A stretch of DNA of 28,907 bases from an uncultured Clostridium sp. (GTDB lineage Bacteria; Bacillota; Clostridia; TANB77; CAG-508): positions 1 to 28,907 of the forward strand of contig USHY01000013.1 in NCBI GenBank assembly GCA_900554635.1, written 5' to 3'. Under the pieces are notes generated by a model. That model searched no databases. It was not told the origin of the DNA and saw only the letters and a program-made list of their open reading frames with translations. Position numbers and translations under genes: made by a program. Of the stretch, positions 23,857 through 28,907 are shown one piece after another (position 1 is the first letter of the stretch; every line of letters begins with the position of its first letter).

Positions 23857-24157
23857 GTATCGTGTTTTCGTTTTGTGCTTCACTACTAGTATTTATCTCT
23901 TTTTTTGAAACTAGGTATTTCTTAGCTACAATACTATTTACTGTTTCTGGTAATGTAATATAATATCCACTTTTTCCACTATCATAAGCATTTATTTTAA
24001 AAGAAAAATCTTCAAGTTTTTTTTCGCTGTCAACAACTTTAATATTAATTTCCTTTATCTTTTCAGCACTTGAAAGCCCTAGAGCTAACAATTCAATTAT
24101 TATTATTAGAAATAACAAACTAATTATTGCTATCTTTTTTTTGTTGACTTTTTTCAT
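23831..24157 (-). CDS. Giant adhesin, part 1: leader and N-terminus (zero frame, 108 aa)
   Basis: This is the true start of the adhesin: an ATG 15 bp after the stop of the coiled-coil gene, with GGAGAG upstream. MKKVNKKKIAI leads into a hydrophobic segment (residues 8-29) ending near LGLSSAEKIKE, a leader or anchor. A small beta-rich domain (FKINAYDSGKSGYYITLPE) and SSEAQNENTI follow. The zero frame then meets CGG (23855-23857) and stops eight codons later, which would leave only a short secreted fragment. Skipping the C joins it to GENITTQNELAENV, which carries on the same E-N-x-x-T-x-N pattern. Confidence 0.75.
   Translation of the reverse strand: MKKVNKKKIAIISLLFLIIIIELLALGLSSAEKIKEINIKVVDSEKKLEDFSFKINAYDSGKSGYYITLPETVNSIVAKKYLVSKKEINTSSEAQNENTIRRKHNNSE
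23855..23857 (-). other. Proposed CGG +1 recoding site A
   Basis: On the minus strand the context is AAC ACG ATA CGG CGA AAA CAT. Skipping the C gives GGC GAA AAC ATA ACA ACT, and the Asn/Glu/Thr-rich linker goes on unbroken. No slippery run or stable stem is visible. Confidence 0.68.
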
Positions 24158-24172
24158 TTGATATTCTCTCCA

Positions 24173-25738
24173 TTATTCTATATTTAATATTTTCTTAAAT
24201 TCTATTCCACACTCTATTTTATCTAAATCTACATTGTTTTTACGAATATAATGTGCTTGCATAATTATTTTGACTGTGTCAATCAGTGAATCTATATTTC
24301 CTAATTCTAAGTCTTCGTTTTCTATATTTATATTTAGTAATTTGTATCTATCTTTTATTATTGTTTTAATTTCTTGGTTTTCTAACATCTTAGCATTATT
24401 AATAATTGTGCAATAAGGATAGTTTACGAACTCTTCTAATTTATTTATTTTTTCTTCTATTTGTTCTTCCTCTATTCCTTTAAAGTTTTGACAAATGCAC
24501 AAGAATACATATCTATAAAAAGAGTTTGCTAAAATTAATGCTTCTCTTATAGTTGAATTATCATTTAGTTTATCAAATATTTTATTATTTACTTTGTTTT
24601 GTTCAAGTTCCTTATGCAGTTTTGTTAAATCAGCTATAATTGCATCTCTTTCATTCAATGTTTTATCATTTGATTTGTTAAATATTCCACCTTTATTTAG
24701 CTTATTATTCAAACTAATTCTTTTTTTCTCTTTCTTGTTTATTTCTTTTAGTGTTGTGGCATATATATTTTTATACTTATCTTTTTCTTTGTAAATTTTT
24801 ATTATGTCATCAATTATAAACTTGTTTTCAAGGTACATTTTATATTCACATAGACTGTTTAAAAGCTTATCTAAATTTCTATCAATTTCATTCATTTTTG
24901 TTTCATCTTCTAAGTCAATGTTTTCTTCATTAATAAATTTTCCATAACACTCTATTATATTTTTTATAGAATAATCTTTTATGTTTAATTTGCCATCTAA
25001 TAATTTATTTATAATAATTTCTTTATTGCTGTCTATATATTCATTAACCTGTCTTGATAATTCAAATGTTCTTTCAATTATATCATCTGCAGTAAAATTT
25101 TTGATTAAATTAACTTTTTGATTTTTGTAATATCTGTCAATTTCTTTTTCTTTTTTTAAATATAAATATTTTATATTTAAGACTATATGAATTATAATAC
25201 TTGGACATTTCCAATATATTTCATCAAATTTATTCTTAATTTTGCTTGAATTAATTGTTCCCTTTTCCATCTCTATGAAAAATGTTTTTAGATATTCTCT
25301 AACATATTCACTATAATTAAAGTCCTTTAGTTCTAGTTTTACTCCTACTTCCTCAAACTTTTTTATGCAGTACATTATTGTGTTATTAACTATTTCAAGA
25401 TTTTTGGAATAATAATGGTTCAAGTTAAATAAAGCTTTATCTAAGTTCATTTTTTCATAAGAAGTATCTACTTCATTTAGCAAATACAAAACACCTACAC
25501 TATTTTCTAGCCTTTGCTTCATGTCTTTTAATTCATCATTCTGCTTTGAACATTTTATTTTTTTATACCTTTTTTTCATTTCCTCTTCTAATAATTTCTG
25601 ATTGTTTTTAGCTGTTTCGAGGTTTTCTTGCAATTTTGTGATATATGTTTTTAGATCTCTTGCATTATTTTTTGGCATTGTTTCCAAAACTTCTTTATTT
25701 ACATTAATATTTGAAATAAATTCCTCTACTTCTTTCAT
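24173..25738 (-). CDS. Cytoplasmic coiled-coil protein of unknown function (521 aa)
   Basis: No signal peptide or membrane segment. The N-terminal ~75 residues form a coiled coil (TYITKLQENLETAKNNQKLL), another lies near residues 330-390, and the rest is helical and rich in Lys, Glu, Asn and Ile. No enzyme motif is recognised. A GGAGG site lies in the end of the preceding small ORF, whose stop overlaps this start (ATGA). It directly precedes the adhesin start by 15 bp, so its product is made with the adhesin; a role in export or regulation of the adhesin is only inference. Confidence 0.65.
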   Translation of the reverse strand: MKEVEEFISNINVNKEVLETMPKNNARDLKTYITKLQENLETAKNNQKLLEEEMKKRYKKIKCSKQNDELKDMKQRLENSVGVLYLLNEVDTSYEKMNLDKALFNLNHYYSKNLEIVNNTIMYCIKKFEEVGVKLELKDFNYSEYVREYLKTFFIEMEKGTINSSKIKNKFDEIYWKCPSIIIHIVLNIKYLYLKKEKEIDRYYKNQKVNLIKNFTADDIIERTFELSRQVNEYIDSNKEIIINKLLDGKLNIKDYSIKNIIECYGKFINEENIDLEDETKMNEIDRNLDKLLNSLCEYKMYLENKFIIDDIIKIYKEKDKYKNIYATTLKEINKKEKKRISLNNKLNKGGIFNKSNDKTLNERDAIIADLTKLHKELEQNKVNNKIFDKLNDNSTIREALILANSFYRYVFLCICQNFKGIEEEQIEEKINKLEEFVNYPYCTIINNAKMLENQEIKTIIKDRYKLLNINIENEDLELGNIDSLIDTVKIIMQAHYIRKNNVDLDKIECGIEFKKILNIE

Positions 25739-25863
25739 TTTTCCTCCAAAGCTTTTTCTGAATTTTTAATTTCTTTTTCTAAAAAATTTATGAAATCCTT
25801 GTTTTTTTTGTATATATCTATTAGTTCTGTATCTTTTATTTTACAATAAAAATCCTCAGTCAT
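25735..25863 (-). CDS. Small ORF of 42 residues, unknown function
   Basis: A good ribosome binding site (GGAGG, 8 bases before the ATG at 25863) and a four-base overlap (ATGA) with the next gene support translation. The product starts MTEDFYCKIKDTELIDIYKK and ends in a charged helix (EKEIKNSEKALEEK). It is too short to assign. It may be a partner of the coiled-coil protein or a coupling leader that helps initiate it. Confidence 0.6.
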   Translation of the reverse strand: MTEDFYCKIKDTELIDIYKKNKDFINFLEKEIKNSEKALEEK

Positions 25864-25914
25864 TCTTACCTCCAAAACTAGAAAAATGTATTTTCCCTAA
25901 GTACTTTACTTTTC

Positions 25915-27411
25915 TTAAATTGTTCTGTCTTGCTCTTCTAGTGAAATGCTTTTTCTCCTGTTTAAATTAAATCCAGATAGTTTTCCTTTTCCTGTATCTA
26001 TATAGACAATTGGAGATTTTGGTTTTTTAAAATCAATGTTAATTTCTGGTTGTCTTGTATGTCCAACAACTACTACATTATTTTCTGGTAGAGTTGGTTC
26101 AATAGGTTGTGTTCTTATATCTCCTTCTCTATACCACATAGTTGTATAAAATCGCTTATATTCTTCGCTTTCCTTTTGCCCTTTATTTTCTAATTCAAGT
26201 GCATCGGCTAAATTAAATGCAGGATTTTGCTCATATAACTTTTCATCAAATATAGCATGTGCTAGCGCAAAATTATAGTCGCCAATTTTCATCTTTTTCT
26301 GTATTGGTTGTGCTCCAAGCCAATCTGCCAATTCATCTAAGCTTATCTTTTCTCTTATATTTCCTTTAGCAAGCTCACTATTTACAATCGTAAAGAAGTT
26401 ATTCAATTTTTCCATTGTAATTTCTCCACCATTATGTTCCAAATGTGCTTCAGCCATTACAAATTGAGAAGACTTCTGGTTTTTTCTCATTTTAATATAA
26501 TTATATGCAAAAATGTCGTGGTTGCCTGGCAAATATTGCAACTTTCCACTGTCACTAAATTCCTTTATTTGTAAAAGAATTTCTGGTCCAAATTCCCATC
26601 TATCCATTGCATCTCCAAGCATTAGTACTCTTACATTTGGATTTTCGTTTATTAATTTTTTTACCATGTTCCATCTGTCCATATTTCCATGCAAATCGCT
26701 TATAGCTACATACTCTGGTTCTTTTGATTTTTGTATTGCTACTTGTGAATTTATTGATACCTTTTGGGCTTCTCTAAAATTACTTGCCTTTTTATTTTCT
26801 GGAACCACATTTTTTTCATTTTCTGTAATTGTATTTTTCCTTTTTGTAAAGAAATTTTTAATTTTCTGAAAAATATTTAGTTTCTTCTCTGGAACAATTA
26901 AAGCTTTACTTTGGTTTTCGATTAACCCTTTTTCAATTGCTTCATTTTCTTGTGAAATTAAATTTATTACGGGTACAATTTGTTCAAATGTTTTTTGTTG
27001 TTCTGCGGTTAGTCCCATTGCACCTTGATGTGCTAATATATAATTAATTGCATATTCATTTGGCACATGTCTAGAGTTTACTGCATTTACAATAATCTCT
27101 ATGGCTTCATCCGGATTACTTATGCCGTTTTCAAACATTTTCTTTAAGCTATTTATATAAGAAAAATATGTATCCACATTAATGTTTTTATTATCATTTC
27201 CCATTGCTGCTAAATATGCTTGATATGTGTTCTCAAATCGTTCCTTTATGTATCCTTGCATTTCCGGCATATTGGTTTTAAATGTTTCTAACTTGGATAG
27301 TCCCATTCTAACTTGGATATCATTACTATTTCTAAAAACATTATTATTTAAGTTGTTAAGCATATTAATATCAATATTATCTAACTCCTCTAATAATTCT
27401 TTATACCCCAT
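25915..27411 (-). CDS. Metallophosphoesterase, PPP/calcineurin-like (498 aa)
   Basis: The start is the ATG at 27411 with GGAGGAAAT just upstream; a longer reading lacks this. Residues 1-225 are a helical domain of unknown role. The C-terminal half is a metallophosphoesterase with the metal-binding signatures ISDLHGNMDRW (Asp/His near residue 239), LGDAMDRW (near 264), PGNHDIF (near 297), FALAHAIF and VVVGHTRQPEI. Such enzymes dephosphorylate proteins or dinucleotides using two metal ions. No leader is present, so it acts in the cytoplasm. It is the first gene of the unit that leads to the adhesin. A regulatory phosphatase is plausible, but the substrate is unknown. Confidence 0.8.
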   Translation of the reverse strand: MGYKELLEELDNIDINMLNNLNNNVFRNSNDIQVRMGLSKLETFKTNMPEMQGYIKERFENTYQAYLAAMGNDNKNINVDTYFSYINSLKKMFENGISNPDEAIEIIVNAVNSRHVPNEYAINYILAHQGAMGLTAEQQKTFEQIVPVINLISQENEAIEKGLIENQSKALIVPEKKLNIFQKIKNFFTKRKNTITENEKNVVPENKKASNFREAQKVSINSQVAIQKSKEPEYVAISDLHGNMDRWNMVKKLINENPNVRVLMLGDAMDRWEFGPEILLQIKEFSDSGKLQYLPGNHDIFAYNYIKMRKNQKSSQFVMAEAHLEHNGGEITMEKLNNFFTIVNSELAKGNIREKISLDELADWLGAQPIQKKMKIGDYNFALAHAIFDEKLYEQNPAFNLADALELENKGQKESEEYKRFYTTMWYREGDIRTQPIEPTLPENNVVVVGHTRQPEINIDFKKPKSPIVYIDTGKGKLSGFNLNRRKSISLEEQDRTI

Positions 27412-27451
27412 ATTTCCTCCGTTTTTATTACTAATCTTTTTTTCTATGTTT

Positions 27452-27479
27452 ATTATATACAATTTTTATAAAAAGTCAA
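27452..27479 (-). promoter_or_regulatory. Promoter of the metallophosphoesterase-adhesin operon
   Basis: On the minus strand TTGACT (27479-27474), a 16-bp spacer and a perfect TATAAT (27457-27452) lie 40 bp upstream of the start at 27411. No later promoter is evident before the adhesin. Confidence 0.75.
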
Positions 27480-27503
27480 TAAATTTGGCCTAATAATGTC
27501 AAA

Positions 27504-27539
27504 AAAATAAAAGTAGTAAAATTCTACTACTTTTATTTA
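27504..27539 (-). terminator. Intrinsic terminator of the rubrerythrin unit
   Basis: AAAAGTAGTA (27509-27518) pairs with TACTACTTTT (27525-27534) around a 6-base loop, with A/T extension on both sides. On the minus strand the stem is followed by a T-run, directly after the rubrerythrin stop. Confidence 0.8.
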
Positions 27540-27544
27540 TATAA

Positions 27545-28084
27545 TTAATAATTTTCAGCCTTAATTTCAAAATATGCTTTAGGATGATTGCATACTGGGC
27601 AAACTTCTGGTGCTGATTTTCCAATTACTATATGTCCACAATTTCTGCATTTCCAAATTCTGTCTCCATCTTTTGAAAATACTAATCCATTTTCTACATT
27701 TTCAAGTAATTTCTTATATCTTTCTTCATGTTCTTTTTCAATTTTAGCCACTGCACTAAATAAGTATGCTATTCTGTCGAATCCTTCTTCTTTAGCTTCT
27801 TTTGCCATTCTTTCATACATGTTTGTCCATTCAAAGTTTTCTCCTTCAGCTGCTGCTTTTAAATTTTCAACTGTTGATGGAACTTCTCCATCATGAAGTA
27901 ATTTAAACCACATTTTTGCATGTTCTTTTTCATTATCTGCTGTTTCTTGGAATATTGCTGCAATTTGCTCATATCCTTCTTTTTTTGCTTTAGATGCAAA
28001 ATATGTGTATTTGTTTCTTGCTTGTGATTCACCAGCAAATGCTTCCATTAAGTTTTTTTCTGTTTTTGATCCTTTTAATTCCAT
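27545..28084 (-). CDS. rbr: Rubrerythrin (179 aa)
   Basis: Rubrerythrins reduce hydrogen peroxide in the cytoplasm of anaerobes. The N-terminal four-helix di-iron domain shows EAFAGESQARNKYTYFA, ETADNEKEHA and KIEKEHEERYKKLL, which supply the Glu/His iron ligands. The C-terminal rubredoxin-like domain has C-R-N-C-G and C-P-V-C-N, the four Cys of an FeS4 site. The ATG at 28084 has AGGAGG seven bases upstream; a TTG two codons earlier is less likely. It follows a CopZ-like gene by 28 bp and ends at a strong terminator. Length and motifs are standard. Confidence 0.95.
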   Translation of the reverse strand: MELKGSKTEKNLMEAFAGESQARNKYTYFASKAKKEGYEQIAAIFQETADNEKEHAKMWFKLLHDGEVPSTVENLKAAAEGENFEWTNMYERMAKEAKEEGFDRIAYLFSAVAKIEKEHEERYKKLLENVENGLVFSKDGDRIWKCRNCGHIVIGKSAPEVCPVCNHPKAYFEIKAENY

Positions 28085-28112
28085 TTTCAATCCTCCTATT
28101 TTTTTCTTGGCA

Positions 28113-28316
28113 TTATTTTATAACTTCAAATCCTAAATTGTCAAGACTATTCTCAATATTTTTTTCATTAAGATTCTCTGCTTCAATTACTACCTTTCCA
28201 GTTCTGTGGTCTGCTGTAACTTTTTTAATCTCTGGCATCTGGCTAAGTGCATTTATTATTCTTCTTTCACATCCAGAACAAGCCATTCCCTTAACATTTA
28301 TAATATACTCCTTCAT
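28113..28316 (-). CDS. Heavy-metal-associated (CopZ-like) protein (67 aa)
   Basis: Start at 28316 is set by AAAGGAGGA at proper distance. The protein is a single HMA domain with the metal-binding loop GMACSGCERR (M-x-C-x-x-C) and the beta-alpha-beta-beta-alpha-beta pattern ending in LDNLGFEVIK. Such proteins bind Cu(I) or similar soft metals and hand them to P-type ATPases. No ATPase gene lies in the window. It precedes rubrerythrin by 28 bp, a pairing that suggests a shared metal and oxidative stress role (inference). Confidence 0.88.
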   Translation of the reverse strand: MKEYIINVKGMACSGCERRIINALSQMPEIKKVTADHRTGKVVIEAENLNEKNIENSLDNLGFEVIK

Positions 28317-28377
28317 AAAAATTCCTCCTTTTGGCATATATTATATCACTTCATGTTTTTCACCTTGCTTTTTTTAT

Positions 28378-28907
28378 TTACATTCCTTTAATTTGTACTG
28401 TTACCTTTTCTCCATTGATTTCAATTTCTTTTTCAATGTCATTTTCTATTGGTGTTTTTACAAATTTTTCTGTTAATGTATCCTGTGTAATTCTTTCTAA
28501 GAATTCTTCTAATACTTTTTGCATTAATTTTCCTTCTGTTTGTATGCTTAGTGTTATGCGTTGTTCTACTTTTAGGCCTGCATCTTTTCTTAGTACTTGA
28601 AGTGTTCTTACTAAATCTCTATACATTCCTTCAACAATTAACTCTTCTGTTAGTATAGTATCTAGTGCTATTGTATAGTCGCCCTCTTTTATTACAACTA
28701 TATGTGCTTTTGGTTTCATATTCTTTAGGAATACATCTTTTTCAAATGTTCCAAATCCAGGTACTTCTATTTTCTTTACTTCTTCATCATTGAATTTTGC
28801 AACTAAATTGTGCATTTCTTTGTCTGTTAAACCTTCTATTTTTGCTTTGAAGTCTTGAATTTTTTCTTTTAACATTCTTCCTGCAACTTTGAAGTTTACC
28901 ATTAAAT
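28378..28907 (-). CDS. ileS: Isoleucyl-tRNA synthetase, C-terminal fragment (partial, runs off the window)
   Basis: The frame is open to the window edge, so the ATG at 28902 is internal. The stretch contains LVRTLQVLRKDAGLKVEQRI, which matches the conserved E-L-V-R-x-x-Q-x-x-R-K-x-A-G-L motif in the C-terminal domain (DUF5915-type) of the IleRS form found in many anaerobes. The catalytic HIGH and KMSKS parts would lie upstream, outside the window. It charges tRNA-Ile and is a housekeeping gene. A truncated copy cannot be excluded from this end alone. Confidence 0.85.
   Translation of the reverse strand, partial: LMVNFKVAGRMLKEKIQDFKAKIEGLTDKEMHNLVAKFNDEEVKKIEVPGFGTFEKDVFLKNMKPKAHIVVIKEGDYTIALDTILTEELIVEGMYRDLVRTLQVLRKDAGLKVEQRITLSIQTEGKLMQKVLEEFLERITQDTLTEKFVKTPIENDIEKEIEINGEKVTVQIKGM

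Larger units (their letters stand above)
15656..24157 (-). other. Reconstructed giant beta-helix adhesin gene with three +1 shifts at CGG (about 2832 aa)
   Basis: Four overlapping frames join into one protein if the C of CGG is skipped at 23857, 19113 and 17930: 100 + 1581 + 394 + 757 residues. There is one promoter-distal start with a leader at the right end, one stop at the left end, no internal stops in the joined frame and no other frame breaks. Order: membrane leader, Asn/Glu-rich linker, beta-rich stalk, GLUG-like/beta-helix region, Ig-like modules, a second beta-helix with many Y-G-G-G-N turns, and a long C-terminal beta-sandwich region. No LPXTG or C-terminal membrane segment is seen. 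Likely a secreted or cell-bound adhesin or fibre. Confidence 0.75.

Noticed and set aside
13928..23857. Homopolymer sequencing errors as the cause of the frame breaks
   Set aside because: None of the four sites contains a homopolymer longer than three bases, and all share CGG. Assembly error cannot be fully excluded without reads.
13928..23857. CGG reassigned to another amino acid in the zero frame
   Set aside because: The zero frame stops within 1-8 codons after every CGG, while the +1 frame continues for hundreds of codons, so a simple reassignment does not explain the pattern.
13928..23857. Shine-Dalgarno-stimulated frameshifting as in prfB
   Set aside because: No consistent AGG-rich element lies a few bases upstream of the four sites, and the preceding codons (ATT, GGA, AGC, ATA) share no slippery pattern.
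15656..24157. Adhesin as a simple pseudogene with three chance frameshifts
   Set aside because: All breaks are +1 at CGG, a codon otherwise absent in frame; the joined frame has no stops and the repeat register is kept across site B.
25864..25914. Weak stem (GGAAAAT/ATTTTTC) as a terminator after the metallophosphoesterase gene
   Set aside because: The stem is short and A/T-only in most positions with no T-run, so the downstream genes are taken as the same operon.
28340..28345. TATAAT on the minus strand upstream of the CopZ-like gene as a promoter
   Set aside because: No -35-like hexamer lies at a suitable distance, and the gene may be read through from ileS.

Overview
The window is strongly AT-rich. 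Its gene content (DnaD/DnaI-type helicase-loading proteins, SipW-type signal peptidases with TasA/camelysin-like substrates, rubrerythrin with a rubredoxin tail, IleRS with the C-terminal domain typical of anaerobic Firmicutes) points to an anaerobic low-GC Bacillota, most likely an uncultured Clostridia-type gut organism. I cannot name the species from sequence alone.

Layout. 1-237: non-coding, with a small hairpin and a strong promoter. 238-728: RelE/ParE-type toxin-antitoxin pair. 801-2779: DnaD-like and DnaI/DnaC-like proteins in one transcription unit, ending at a hairpin shared with the convergent gene. 2828-5442: three separately transcribed SipW-dependent surface proteins. 5445-13528: a ten-gene leftward operon from one strong promoter. 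In transcription order it encodes a catalytically dead signal-peptidase homologue, a camelysin-like protein, an active SipW-type peptidase, two more anchored surface proteins, a protein with a possible degenerate EAL domain, a membrane-anchored McrB-like AAA+ ATPase, a DUF2357-like protein, another active SipW-type peptidase and a TasA-like protein. 13691-14543: a rightward gene split by a +1 frame change. 14540-27411: a second leftward operon with a metallophosphoesterase, a 42-residue ORF, a coiled-coil protein, a giant beta-helix adhesin (15656-24157, about 2832 residues when joined), an active SipW-type peptidase and a second dead paralogue. 27545-28907: rubrerythrin, a CopZ-like metal-binding protein and the 3' end of ileS.

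The strongest signal is a recoding pattern. The adhesin is broken at three places and the neighbouring gene at one. All four breaks are +1 shifts, and all four fall exactly on an in-frame CGG codon (23855-23857, 19111-19113, 17928-17930, 13928-13930). At each one the reading frame continues if the C is skipped and the next codon is read as GGN (Gly). Reading every other gene by eye, I found no CGG used as an ordinary sense codon, although CGG occurs about thirty times out of frame. No other damage is seen across 8.5 kb of adhesin. This suggests that CGG is unassigned in this lineage and works as a +1 frameshift or four-base (CGGN) decoding signal that gates production of a giant surface protein.

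Taken together, the two operons look like a system that builds a cell-surface fibre or coat: several pilin-like substrates, three active and two inactive SipW-type peptidases, an anchored AAA+ ATPase with a DUF2357 partner, and a very large adhesin that needs three recoding events to be made.
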